DNA of 42,937 bases, from the NCBI RefSeq assembly GCF_900188345.1, contig NZ_FZOD01000078.1:1-42937 (forward strand), given 5' to 3'. Position numbers and translations under genes: made by a program. How positions within the stretch are numbered: the stretch's first letter is position 1; each line of letters begins with the position of its first letter. This stretch comes from Streptosporangium subroseum (GTDB lineage: Bacteria > Actinomycetota > Actinomycetes > Streptosporangiales > Streptosporangiaceae). This document shows positions 30,960-39,307 of the stretch, piece after piece. The notes under the pieces were generated by a model that made no database searches, had not been told where the DNA came from, and worked only from the letters and a program-made list of their open reading frames with translations.

Positions 30960-32105
30960 ATGCACCGCAACGACACCCTGAACGGCACCCCGCCGCTCAC
31001 CTGCCCGCCCGCGACCGCCCAGTGCGACAACCGCAGCGTCGGCGTCATCATCCAGCGCGACGACGGCCAATACCTCATGTTCGACCGGGCCACATTCCCG
31101 GCCGGAGTGGCCGGCGCCGCCGGTCACATCGACGACCACGGCGACGGCGCCGACGCCGCTCGCGCCGAGGTCGCCGAGGAACTCGGACTGACCGCGACCT
31201 CGCTGACACTGGAGCTGACCGCCTGGCGCTCCAACCGCTGCCGCCGCCTGCCCGGACAGGCCGGCGTCGGCCACCAGTGGGAGCTCTACCGGGCCGAGGT
31301 AAGCGGCACCCTGAACCCCAGCGTCCGCGAGACCCGCAACGTCCGCTGGCTGCGCGACGTGGAGCTGCAGGAGCTGGCCGACCAGACCGCCGCCTATGCC
31401 GCCGGACTCATGACGGACGAGGAGTTCGCCAAGGATCCCGGCATCGAGCCGGTCTGGGTGGCCTGGCTCCAGGCGGCCGGAATCATCAGCATGAGCGCGG
31501 AAGAGCTGTCCCTGATCGACGAGGTCGCCGCCAACGGTTCCCTGTCCGTCCCGCCGACGCAGAAGGCCGACCCCGAAAGGGAGGGTGCGCTGGCCCCGGT
31601 GCCGACTACTCCGCAGCTGCGGGCCCGGCTGGAGCGGCTCGACGACTCCGGCGCGGCCGATCTGATCGCCGAGACCGCGGCCGCCCGCACCGAGCTCATG
31701 CGCACCGACACCAAGGCCAACACCGTGCTGGCCTTCGCCGGTGGCGCGTTCAGCGTGCTGGCCGCTCTGTCGGTGCTGGCCTCCGGCCTGGCCCTCCCGA
31801 CCCGGGTCGGTCTGTGGGTCGCGGTGGCGCTGCTGGCCTCCGCCTCCGCTGTGGCACTCACCGTCATCCGCCCCACCCTGCCCCGCCACGGTGACGGGAC
31901 CGGGTTCACCGCCCACGCCGCCGTCGGCGACGTGGAGGAGCTGCTTGACCAGCTCGCCGCCGACCCCGAGAGCCGCCGGGCCCGGGACGTCATCCGTCTG
32001 TCGCAGATCGCCTGCGCCAAGTACCGGGTGCTGCGCACGGCCGTCGACCTGATGCTCGCCGCCCTGGGGGTCGTGGTCATCTCGATCCCCTTCGGCCTGC
32101 TGTAA
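30960..32105 (+). CDS. Nudix domain fused to Pycsar-effector-like membrane module
   Basis: 381 residues. Residues ~25-170 form a Nudix-like domain: SVGVIIQRDDGQYLMFDR, then a Nudix box GHIDDHGDGADAARAEVAEE that keeps the metal-binding E-x-x-E-E but lacks the usual first Glu and the Arg. Residues ~216-381 match the 2TM/3TM architecture of Pycsar effectors: a helix before the membrane (RTELMRTDTKANTVLAFAGG), TM1 ~255-279, TM2 ~284-304, a cytoplasmic helix pair (ESRRARDVIRLSQIACAKYR), and TM3 ~362-380. In Pycsar systems this module damages the membrane when a cyclic pyrimidine signal binds. No cyclase gene is adjacent. A Nudix domain in cis could destroy, sense or gate a nucleotide signal; transfer immunity (cf. 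pSAM2 Pif) is another possibility. Confidence 0.8.
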   Translation: MHRNDTLNGTPPLTCPPATAQCDNRSVGVIIQRDDGQYLMFDRATFPAGVAGAAGHIDDHGDGADAARAEVAEELGLTATSLTLELTAWRSNRCRRLPGQAGVGHQWELYRAEVSGTLNPSVRETRNVRWLRDVELQELADQTAAYAAGLMTDEEFAKDPGIEPVWVAWLQAAGIISMSAEELSLIDEVAANGSLSVPPTQKADPEREGALAPVPTTPQLRARLERLDDSGAADLIAETAAARTELMRTDTKANTVLAFAGGAFSVLAALSVLASGLALPTRVGLWVAVALLASASAVALTVIRPTLPRHGDGTGFTAHAAVGDVEELLDQLAADPESRRARDVIRLSQIACAKYRVLRTAVDLMLAALGVVVISIPFGLL

Positions 32106-32130
32106 CCCCGGTGGCCGCTTCCCGCACCCA

Positions 32131-32158
32131 GCCCTCGCCCGCCGCGGCGGGCGAGGGC
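32131..32158. terminator. GC-rich palindrome after the Nudix-2TM gene
   Basis: 28-bp perfect palindrome (half GCCCTCGCCCGCCG) 26 bp after the stop codon. A strong stem likely acts as a terminator or processing site before the next gene (ATG 32195). Confidence 0.65.
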
Positions 32159-32194
32159 CCCGGTCCCGCCCCGACGAGCTGTAAGGACACCCCG

Positions 32195-32617
32195 ATGCCC
32201 ACGCCCACCACCGTTACCGCCGAGGACCGTGACTTCCGTCAGCGCGTTGACGCCGTCCTGGACGCCGCCCTCGCCGACGACGTCGACGCCACCAACACGC
32301 TGATCGTGAACCTGGTCGCCACCTACGGAGGCGCCAGCCTGGGATCCGCCCTGCTGTGGTGGATCCACCCCATCACCTCCCACCCCGACGCACCCCCGAT
32401 CGGCACCGCCGCCTTTCCCCACGCGGCGGCCACCGGCATCAGCGCGCCTGTGACCGACTGGGTCGAACGCCTGATCGCCGCCCGCCTCGACAATGACCGC
32501 ACCGCGTTCGAGCAACTGCTGGACCTGCTGGTCGGCAAAGCCGTCGTGCGCGAGCACGTCATGGGCCTGCTCACCCTCGTAACCACCCACCCACCTGCGC
32601 CAGCGGCGAGCCGATGA
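32195..32617 (+). CDS. Hypothetical helical protein, 140 aa
   Basis: ATG 32195 with AAGGA eight bases upstream. Mostly helical (FRQRVDAVLDAALADDVDAT, FEQLLDLLVGKAVVREHVMG) with a Gly-rich middle (YGGASLGSALLWWIHPI). No family recognised. It begins a run of small cytosolic-looking proteins (32195-34660) of consistent codon use. Confidence 0.65.
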   Translation: MPTPTTVTAEDRDFRQRVDAVLDAALADDVDATNTLIVNLVATYGGASLGSALLWWIHPITSHPDAPPIGTAAFPHAAATGISAPVTDWVERLIAARLDNDRTAFEQLLDLLVGKAVVREHVMGLLTLVTTHPPAPAASR

Positions 32618-32632
32618 GATGAGGACCTCCTG

Positions 32633-33217
32633 ATGACCGCCCCCAGCGAGACCACCGCGATCGCCACCCTGAGCCGATACATCACCACCGCGCCCGCCGC
32701 CGACCTGCTGGATCTGGCCCGCACCTGCCCCGACCCTGCCGTCCAGGACAGCGCCGAGCACGTCGAGTGCGCCCTGGAGCTCCTGCGCACCCACCTGGCC
32801 GAGACGACCGCCGAGGCCTACCGGCTCGCCGAACACGCCCACGCCACCGCCGCCGTCACCGCGATCGCCGCGGTGCACGAAAACACCGGAACCATCGCGG
32901 CGGCCACCCCGGTGCCGGTGGAGGGCGCCGTCGACGCCCTGGCCGGAGGTCGCCGGAGCGTCGAGCGCCGGGACTCGACCGCTCCGCACACCGCGCGTCC
33001 CCTCACCGGGCCGTCTCCCCGGCGCTCTGCGGGGAACGCCTCCGGGCTCACCAGTCAGCTCCGTGACCGGGGCATGCTCACCGAGGCGATCACGCCGCCG
33101 AGCGAGCACGACAGCGCCGTGGTGCGCGGCCTGTGCGAGCGCTACGGCCACACCAGCGACGAGGTCGCCGAGCTGATCGCTATGCTCGGCGTTGGCGCCG
33201 ATGAGGCGAGCGCCTAA
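32633..33217 (+). CDS. Hypothetical protein, 194 aa
   Basis: Two parts: a helical N-terminus (AADLLDLARTCPDPAVQ, HVECALELLRTHLAETTAEA) and, after a low-complexity Arg/Ser/Pro linker (about 105-140), a short C-terminal helical unit (CERYGHTSDEVAELIAMLG). The stop codon shares a base with the following ATG (TAATG). Not recognised. Confidence 0.62.
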   Translation: MTAPSETTAIATLSRYITTAPAADLLDLARTCPDPAVQDSAEHVECALELLRTHLAETTAEAYRLAEHAHATAAVTAIAAVHENTGTIAAATPVPVEGAVDALAGGRRSVERRDSTAPHTARPLTGPSPRRSAGNASGLTSQLRDRGMLTEAITPPSEHDSAVVRGLCERYGHTSDEVAELIAMLGVGADEASA

Positions 33218-33960
33218 TGAACGACACCCGCAACGTCTTGACTCCCACTGTCACCCCTCTTGTCAAGAAGCCAGCGCAGGAGCTGCCCGAGGCGCCGTTC
33301 GTCGCCGGGATCGGCACCACCGGCGAGGTGCACGCCATCCCGCACCTCTATGCCGCCCGCGCCCTCGGCGCCGGAGCCCGGCGCGAGTCCGGCACCGTGT
33401 GCGGAGCGCGCGCCGGAGTTCATCGCGAGCCCAGCGCCTTCGACCGGGCCGCCCTGCCGCGGTGGGCGAGCGTGTGCCCGCCCTGCGCCTGGACGGTCGC
33501 GGTGGAAACCCGGACCCTCGATCGTGAGCTGCAGGAGCTCACCCCGACCGGCGAACACCTCGCGGCACTGACCCGGCTGCTGGACGACCCGCTGATCGTC
33601 CGTCACGTCTGCGAAGCGGTCATCGCCGGCTACCAGAGCGAGGCGGACGCGCGGAGTGAAGCCTGCATGATCGCGGCGCTGGTCCACGCCACCCGGCACG
33701 CGCCGGTACTGCTCCAGCCCTATGAGTGCATCACCGGTGACTGCGACCACCCCGACGGCCAGTGCCCGGCCGACGTCGCGTGTGCGACGTGCAGCCTGCA
33801 GGGCCGCTCTTTTGACAGCGAACCGGACGGCACCTTCCTGGAGATCTGCACGATCACCGCGCCGTGTCAGGTGCTCATCACACTGGTCGGCCACCTGGGC
33901 CTGCCCGGCTGTGGGATCGGCGCTCCGGGCGCCGCGCACCCCGAGGCGGCCCGGCCATGA
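33217..33960 (+). CDS. Cysteine-rich hypothetical protein, 247 aa
   Basis: Contains several Cys pairs that could bind zinc or iron-sulphur: TVCGARAG with SVCPPCAWT in the first half, then ECITGDCDHPDGQCPADVAC and ATCSLQG, EICTITAPCQ and LPGCGIG. Coupled by overlap to both neighbours. The nature and number of Cys suggest a zinc-stabilised nucleic-acid or protein binder. No specific family was recognised. Confidence 0.62.
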   Translation: MNDTRNVLTPTVTPLVKKPAQELPEAPFVAGIGTTGEVHAIPHLYAARALGAGARRESGTVCGARAGVHREPSAFDRAALPRWASVCPPCAWTVAVETRTLDRELQELTPTGEHLAALTRLLDDPLIVRHVCEAVIAGYQSEADARSEACMIAALVHATRHAPVLLQPYECITGDCDHPDGQCPADVACATCSLQGRSFDSEPDGTFLEICTITAPCQVLITLVGHLGLPGCGIGAPGAAHPEAARP

Positions 33961-34283
33961 CAGCGGCGAACGCGTTTTTGTCAATGACCTGCTACGCCCA
34001 CCAGCGTTACGGCGTGCCGTACGTACGGACCAGCGTCCGGGTGCGGGGTGAGCGGCAGATCCGCACCTTCCTGGCCATGTGCCGGCTGGCCGGGCGCCGC
34101 CCGCACGAGCTGGCCGCCGACCTCGTGCTGGCCGCGATCCGCGCCGCCCAGTGCGACCACGAGGTCCAGCACGCCGTCGCTGAGCTGTCGGCCGCGCTCT
34201 CGCAAGAGGACACCGAGCTGAACCAGGCGGTTGACGATGGCGACCAGGACGAGCTCGCCGCGGCCCACGGGCAGGCGTCATGA
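33957..34283 (+). CDS. Hypothetical helical protein, 108 aa
   Basis: ATG overlaps the previous stop (ATGA). A basic first half (RYGVPYVRTSVRVRGERQIR) precedes helices (PHELAADLVLAAIRAAQCDH, AVAELSAALSQEDTELNQAV) and an acidic tail. Possibly a small DNA- or protein-binding adaptor; not recognised. Confidence 0.6.
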   Translation: MTAANAFLSMTCYAHQRYGVPYVRTSVRVRGERQIRTFLAMCRLAGRRPHELAADLVLAAIRAAQCDHEVQHAVAELSAALSQEDTELNQAVDDGDQDELAAAHGQAS

Positions 34284-34660
34284 GCCGCCACCGGGTCTTC
34301 CTCGATCCCACCGGCCGCACCTACGGCGGGTTGCCGACCTACCCCTGGCGGTTCGCCCCCGAAGGCCTGGCCACCCGCCGGCAGCTGCGCGCGGCCGGGC
34401 TCCGGCCCGGCGGCCAGAGCCCGTGCGCGCAGCTCATGTGGAGCTCGCGCCGGACGGCGACCGGGATCGGGGTCGCCTACCTGTATGAGGTCGCGGCCGC
34501 CAAGCCGCGCCGCACCCCGTCCCCGGCGCAGCTGCGGGCGCTGGGCAAGGCGATGCGCGCCCGGAAGATCTGTCCCGACTGCGGGGTGGAGCAGCCGTAT
34601 TGCATCCCGACCCGCTACGGCGCCTGCCTGGCCTGCCATGGCTGGGGGCTCGGCGCATGA
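34280..34660 (+). CDS. RRQRL-motif-type small zinc protein
   Basis: 126 residues. It follows the pattern of AICE/plasmid zinc proteins: GLATRRQLRAAGLRPGGQ, then RTATGIGVAYLYEVAAAKPR, KRTPSPAQ-like spacing, and a C-terminal knuckle with CPDCG and CLACHG separated by ~20 residues. Such genes recur in actinobacterial mobile elements next to transfer and replication genes; their role is unknown. Last gene of the small-protein run before the replication region. Confidence 0.7.
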   Translation: MSRHRVFLDPTGRTYGGLPTYPWRFAPEGLATRRQLRAAGLRPGGQSPCAQLMWSSRRTATGIGVAYLYEVAAAKPRRTPSPAQLRALGKAMRARKICPDCGVEQPYCIPTRYGACLACHGWGLGA

Positions 34661-35272
34661 GCACCGGCCCGTTCTCGCCTCCGCTCACTTCGGTGGGCGG
34701 GGGCCCCGCCGTCCGCTGGTTGCCGTCGGCGGCCGGGCCCGCGCAGTCTCCCCACGGCCTGTGCGGGCCCGATCGCCGGCGTCCTGCCAATCAGGGCTCT
34801 ACCTGCGAGGACACATTCGTGATCTTGGTGATGGGCCGTAAGTCGCCGATCGTGTTACACATCCGCCTCATGCGCGCACACCGTCGCTTCGCGCCGGATT
34901 GCGGCTTTTCTGCCACGTACCCCGGCGGAGTCGTACACAAGGGCAGCCGGTCGGCTACCCCTTGCCGGATGAAAATGGCATCTGAGCTGCTTCGGCGTGT
35001 CCCGGGCGACAAAACGTCTGTTTTCCGCACACTCTTGCTACTCTCACCAGTCACAAACGCTTACAAAAAAAGTCAGGAATCAGGTCGAACCCCTCATGCC
35101 ACCCCCGCCCCCCGTTGTCCGGTCATGGTCACCGCAAACCCGCCGCGCAGCGTGCGTACGGTTTCGGTTGGGATGGGAAGCGCCGATTACGGCGTGGATG
35201 CAGGCGACGACGGTTCAAACCTGCCATGCTTGCGCGTTGACTGCCCGAACAGCCTCAGGAGCCCCTCAAGGC

Positions 35273-35300
35273 AAATAAAAACGCCCCGCAAAGCGGGGCG
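35273..35300 (-). terminator. Rho-independent terminator pointing left (candidate antisense RNA end)
   Basis: CGCCCCGC, loop AAA, then GCGGGGCG (35282-35300) next to the A-tract AAATAAAAA (35273-35281). Read on the minus strand this is a stem followed by TTTTTATTT, a classic intrinsic terminator. No minus-strand gene lies to its right within the next 3 kb, so it should end a short RNA started in the leader or early part of the replication gene. Confidence 0.7.
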
Positions 35301-35390
35301 CAGGATCACGACGACGACGTTGTGGACACGCGGTAGGTATCAGCTCAAGTCTTTGCTTGGCGGCGGAGGCGAGCGAAACACCTGTTGCGT

Positions 35391-35405
35391 GTCAATCAAA
35401 TTGAC
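35391..35405. promoter_or_regulatory. Palindrome before the replication gene
   Basis: GTCAATCAAATTGAC (6-3-6 symmetry) ends nine bases before ATG 35415. On the minus strand its left half gives TTGACA, a good -35 for a leftward RNA. It could be an operator for the replication gene. Confidence 0.45.
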
Positions 35406-35414
35406 GAACCGGTG

Positions 35415-37760
35415 ATGACGATACCAGGCATCCAGCCGGTCAGTCATGCATGCCCGGAATTCGACACGCCGGGTGTGTCGCTGACCGACCCCGTTTCCGC
35501 CGCACGGCCCGCTGGGCCGGGCGCTGTCAAGGCCGCCCAATGGGAGAGCCTGCGCGCCGAGGCGGCTTTGACGTGGGCACGGCTGGCTCCGCTCATCGCC
35601 CAGGCCCCGCACGTGCGCCACTCCCTTGACGGCGGGGAAAGCTTCCCGGCCAAGGGCCGGCGGCCGCTGAAACCGCTGAATCCCGTCCTGCCGAACCGGC
35701 CCGCCACGGTGCCGGTGTTCGACCGCGAGCGCGGTACCGGGCACCTGCTGGTGGCCGACCTGGACGTCGGCCGGGCCAAGGCGCTCGGCGCTGGCGACCC
35801 CGCGGCCCAGGTCGCCGCCGAGGCGGCCGCGCTGATCGCGCTGATCGAGCGGTGCGGCGGCCGCGCCCTCGCCGATGTGTCCCCCTCCGGCGGTCGCCAC
35901 GTCTACGTCCTGTTTGCCAAGGCGCTGCCCTGGACCGAGTTGCGCTCCCTGGCCACGGCGATGGCCCGGCGCTTTCCCACCATGGACACGGTGCCGATGT
36001 CGAATCCGGGCGGGCAGATCCGCCCGCCCGGCGCCCCGCACAAACTACTGAACGGTCACCTGACCGGGTACATGCGCCTGACCATCGGCCTGGAGGAGGC
36101 GGCGGCGATCGCGCGCCGCCCGTGCCGCGCCCGGGTGTGGGAGCGGCTGCACGACGAGCTCGCCGCCGAGCTGCAGCCCTGGGCCCCGGCCCGGCCCGAG
36201 CCCGCACCGGCCACCTCACCCGACCCTGACCCCGCGTCGCTGGCGACATCGCCTGTCGCCGGCCGACGGGTCGAGCTCGACGCTGACGGCATGCCCTGGG
36301 TGCGCCGCCGGGGCGGCCGCGGCGCTCCCCGGCCGGATCTGGCAGAGCGCGCACGCACCGGGGACTGGAGCGGCTACCACAGCCCGTCGGAGGCCCGGCT
36401 GGCGGTGCTGAACTCCATCGCAGCGGCCGGCTGGAAGTTCGCCGAAGTCGTGGAGGAGATCGAGCGCGGCGCCTGGGGCGGGTTGCAGGTGCTGCTGGAG
36501 CGACGCTCGACTCCCGAGCAGGAACGCGTGCTGCGCGGGGACTGGCAAAAAGCGATCGACGGAATCGCGGTGGGAAAACCTGCCTCTAAAATCGACACTC
36601 ACCTGATTTTCTCCACGCCCCCCCTCCCTCCCCAAGAGGTCCGCCCCTGCTCTGAGGGGCCAGGTGAGGGAGGGAAACAAGGCCAAGATCTTTACTTCGT
36701 AGATTCGCTGACGCCTGACCCCAGTGATCAAACTACCGCCCTGGTCGCGGACCCTAAACCGCTGAACTTCTGGCAAGAGATCATGGTGTGGAACTCCGCG
36801 GTCTGGGCCGCCGAACGCGACATCACCCGCCGGGCCGGCTGGGGCCGGGCCACCCCGGCGATCCGGATGCTGCTGCGCGCCATGGCCGTGGCTGCCCGGC
36901 AAAACCACACAACCGCTCCGGCGTTCGGCGTGCGCTGGCTGTCGTTGATGAGCGGCCTGGACCACTCCACGGTGGCCAAACACCTCAAGGCCCTGCGTGA
37001 GGAGCCCGACCCGCTGATCGAGCGCATCGTCATCGGCCGCGGCAAGGCCGGCGACCGCTACCAGCTCATCGTGCCCACCGCTTACCGCGCCGAGGCCTCC
37101 TGGCGACGCTGGCGCGGCGGCCGCATCGAAACCGTCCACCCCGCCCTGCATCACCTGGGCGCCACCGTCGCGCTGACCTACGAGACCCTGTCGACCGCGC
37201 CGACCGGCTCGGCCGAGCTCGCCCGCCTGGCCCTGCTGTCGCCGGCCGCCACCACCCTGGCCCTGCGCACCCTGGCCGCGCTGCAGCTGGCCGAGCGAAC
37301 CCCGACCGGCTGGATCCGCGGCATGCGCAACCTGGACGAGGTCGCCACCGAGACCGGAGCCGACGTCGAGCAGGCCGAACGCCTGGCCGCCTACCTCGCT
37401 GAGCGCGCCCGGTGGCACCAGCTGCTGGAGCTGTGGAGCCTGCCCCCGGCCGATCGCCCCGGCTATCTCGACCGGATGCCTACCGAGCCCGACCTCGCCG
37501 AGCTGGTGCCCTGGCCCACCGCCCCCAAAGACGACGGACTACACACCGAACCAGACGACGCCACCGCGATCGACACCCCACCCGTGCCGGTGCTGGCCGC
37601 CGCGGCCGAGAACGAGGCGATGGCGTTGCTGCAGCAGATGCTCGGCGCCCACATCATCACCCCACCACAGCCCACCACGCGAGGCCGGCCACGCACCCCC
37701 GAACGCGACGACGGCCCCTCTCCACCGACCGGTAACGCGCGGGAAACCATCTTCCCGTGA
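35415..37760 (+). CDS. Replication initiator with primase (AEP) domain
   Basis: 781 residues. The N-terminal ~270 are a primase-polymerase-type domain: GHLLVADLDVGRAKALG with the acidic pair D115/D117, and SPSGGRHVYVLF (156-167), the conserved basic/His motif; GGQIRPPGAPHKLLNGHLTG follows. The middle (about 310-400) has a charged linker with a Pro-rich break. The C-terminal third holds winged-helix segments (RWLSLMSGLDHSTVAKHLKA; SAELARLALLSPAATTLALR) that may bind the origin. This layout is known from AICE/plasmid replication proteins that prime their own origin. The start is taken at ATG 35415; GTG 35412 is adjacent. Confidence 0.85.
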   Translation: MTIPGIQPVSHACPEFDTPGVSLTDPVSAARPAGPGAVKAAQWESLRAEAALTWARLAPLIAQAPHVRHSLDGGESFPAKGRRPLKPLNPVLPNRPATVPVFDRERGTGHLLVADLDVGRAKALGAGDPAAQVAAEAAALIALIERCGGRALADVSPSGGRHVYVLFAKALPWTELRSLATAMARRFPTMDTVPMSNPGGQIRPPGAPHKLLNGHLTGYMRLTIGLEEAAAIARRPCRARVWERLHDELAAELQPWAPARPEPAPATSPDPDPASLATSPVAGRRVELDADGMPWVRRRGGRGAPRPDLAERARTGDWSGYHSPSEARLAVLNSIAAAGWKFAEVVEEIERGAWGGLQVLLERRSTPEQERVLRGDWQKAIDGIAVGKPASKIDTHLIFSTPPLPPQEVRPCSEGPGEGGKQGQDLYFVDSLTPDPSDQTTALVADPKPLNFWQEIMVWNSAVWAAERDITRRAGWGRATPAIRMLLRAMAVAARQNHTTAPAFGVRWLSLMSGLDHSTVAKHLKALREEPDPLIERIVIGRGKAGDRYQLIVPTAYRAEASWRRWRGGRIETVHPALHHLGATVALTYETLSTAPTGSAELARLALLSPAATTLALRTLAALQLAERTPTGWIRGMRNLDEVATETGADVEQAERLAAYLAERARWHQLLELWSLPPADRPGYLDRMPTEPDLAELVPWPTAPKDDGLHTEPDDATAIDTPPVPVLAAAAENEAMALLQQMLGAHIITPPQPTTRGRPRTPERDDGPSPPTGNARETIFP

Positions 37761-37799
37761 GCCGAAAAACCCCACCCGACCCATCCGAAGGAGACACCA

Positions 37800-38144
37800 A
37801 TGGACGCCGATGACCTGGCGAGATTCGGTGAAGCGACCCGCGCCGCCGACGAGCGACGCGCCCTGGAGATGGCCGAGCTGTACGAAGCCGCAGGACTACT
37901 GGCTGAGGTGACGCGTGCTGTTGCCACCCTGGCCAATCACCTGCAGGCTGAAGCCGCGGCCCTGCCCGGTCGCTACATCCTGCGTGACGACACCGGCGAC
38001 GACCCCGGAGCCCGTCTCGCCGAGATCCGACGTCGCATGGAGCAGATGGTGGAGCTCCTGCAGAAAGCCGAGCTTCATGCCCGCCGTTCTCATGCCGCGA
38101 TCGGCCACCTTGGCGTGGAGATCGACCCGGCCGCCGAGAGCTGA
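37800..38144 (+). CDS. Hypothetical helical protein, 114 aa
   Basis: ATG 37800 with AAGGAGAC upstream, 39 bp after the replication gene. Long helices (RALEMAELYEAAGLLAEVTR, LAEIRRRMEQMVELLQKAEL) suggest a coiled-coil dimer. Position suggests an accessory replication or copy-control protein, but there is no direct evidence. Confidence 0.65.
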   Translation: MDADDLARFGEATRAADERRALEMAELYEAAGLLAEVTRAVATLANHLQAEAAALPGRYILRDDTGDDPGARLAEIRRRMEQMVELLQKAELHARRSHAAIGHLGVEIDPAAES

Positions 38145-38213
38145 GCCGAGTCCACGATGCCTCGCTCCGGAGAGAGTCTGTGTTCAAGGTCTCGATTCAC
38201 TTACGTGTGGGTC

Positions 38214-38336
38214 ATGAGCGACGACCAGGACGGCCCCAACCCCGCGACCTTCACCGAACCCGGGTGGCAGGGGGTTTCTCCCGAACATGACCCCAGCCCC
38301 AAAGTAGCTCTGGGTGATCCGTGTGGCACTGCGTGA
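38214..38336 (+). CDS. Possible 40-aa protein
   Basis: Frame ATG 38214 to TGA 38334-38336, beginning MSDDQDGPNPATFTEPGW. High GC at third positions supports coding, but the ribosome site is weak and the length is short. It lies in the gap between the replication operon and the integrase stop, which otherwise holds nothing clear. Confidence 0.3.
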   Translation: MSDDQDGPNPATFTEPGWQGVSPEHDPSPKVALGDPCGTA

Positions 38337-38351
38337 TCTAGCGGGTAGAGA

Positions 38352-39290
38352 TCACCGACGTCGGGCAGCCGGAGCCCGGCCTTCTTGCCAGCGAGCCAGG
38401 GCTTCAGGGGAGACTCGCGCGTAGCGAGTGAGGGAAGCGACGGAGGTGTGGCCGGAGTAGGCGAGCAGGGTGGAGGTGTTGGCGCCGTCTTCGGCGGCGT
38501 GGGTCAGCGCGCTGTGGCGTAGTTGGTGCAGTGTCCATGGGCCACCGGCCAGCTTGGCAGTGGTGGCCTCGAAGAGTTCAGCAGCGCGGCGGTAGGACAG
38601 CCGGGCCCGGCCGCTGGCGGGGTCGAGGTCACTGGGCGGTAACTGGATGCGGGCGCGGCGGTCGGTGAGGAAGACCGGGCCAGCGCGGCGGCCGTCCAAC
38701 AGGCGGGGCAGCAGCCGTGCGGTGGCCGTTTGCCAGACGATGACATCGACCGCGCGGCCCTTGCGCCGTACTTTCGCGCGCCGGTTGCGCAGGTCGAGCT
38801 CGTCGGCGTCGAGGGCCAGGACCTCCTGCGCTCTGGCCGCGCTCTCATACAGCAGCCGAAACAGGGTGCGTTCGCGCAGGCCCAGGGTGGGGCGGGCGAG
38901 CAGCGCCTCGACCTCGGCGCGGGCCAGTGCCCGGGTCCGATCCGAGGTGCGCGAGCGGCGGCGGATATGGCGCAGCGGGTCACCGGTCAGCCAGTCCTGC
39001 TCGCGCCACCAGGCGCAGGCCGAACCGATCGCGTCCAGGCGGGCGTTGACGGTGGCCGCGGCCGCGCCGCCCCAGCGGCCGGCGAACCAGGCCGCGACGC
39101 GGTCGGCGCCGGCCTCGCCGTTCAGCTCGGTCACGGCGGCGCGCTCGCCGAACTCGGCCACCAGCGCCCGGATCGCGATCGTGTAGGCGCGGGCGGTGTT
39201 CGCATTGGCGATGGTTGCCAGGAAGGCCTCGGCGGCCGCACCGAGGTGGAGCGCGTTCTCGCTGGCCTTGAACCGGTGCACCGTCGCCAC
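38352..39290 (-). CDS. Tyrosine recombinase/integrase (XerC/D-like)
   Basis: 312 residues. An N-terminal SAM-like core-binding domain (LGAAAEAFLATIANANTARA) and a C-terminal catalytic domain carry R153 (ESAARAQEVLALD), K177 (RRKGRAVD region), H255/R258 (LHQLRHSALTH), H281 (SGHTSVAS) and nucleophile Y290 (LTRYARVS). It has Xer-like size with no arm-binding N-terminal domain. GTG 39290 has GGGAGG upstream. It probably performs integration/excision or multimer resolution at the site found at 39375-39407. BldC/Xis-like 19854-20096 is a possible partner. Confidence 0.9.
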   Translation of the reverse strand: MATVHRFKASENALHLGAAAEAFLATIANANTARAYTIAIRALVAEFGERAAVTELNGEAGADRVAAWFAGRWGGAAAATVNARLDAIGSACAWWREQDWLTGDPLRHIRRRSRTSDRTRALARAEVEALLARPTLGLRERTLFRLLYESAARAQEVLALDADELDLRNRRAKVRRKGRAVDVIVWQTATARLLPRLLDGRRAGPVFLTDRRARIQLPPSDLDPASGRARLSYRRAAELFEATTAKLAGGPWTLHQLRHSALTHAAEDGANTSTLLAYSGHTSVASLTRYARVSPEALARWQEGRAPAARRR

Positions 39291-39307
39291 GAGGGCCTCC
39301 CGAACAG

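Larger units (their letters stand above)
34661..35414. other. 754-bp non-coding replication/leader region
   Basis: No convincing gene, although an open frame from ATG 34657 continues through it (composition not protein-like). It holds an A-rich patch (CAAACGCTTACAAAAAAAG near 35052-35070), which is rare in this GC-rich DNA, and GTGTCCACA on the minus strand (35321-35329), one mismatch from the actinobacterial DnaA box. A minus-strand terminator (35273-35300) and the palindrome GTCAATCAAATTGAC (35391-35405) lie just before the replication gene. This is the likeliest place for the origin and replication control. Confidence 0.5.

Noticed and set aside
34657..35415. A long open frame continuing from the RRQRL gene to the replication gene
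   Set aside because: After ~40 residues the composition is not protein-like, the frame crosses the A-rich patch and the terminator, and no motif is visible; treated as non-coding.
38145..38351. tRNA gene or tRNA-derived attachment site near the integrase
   Set aside because: GTTCAAGGTCTCGATTC around 38182 faintly resembles a T-arm, but no cloverleaf can be built around it.
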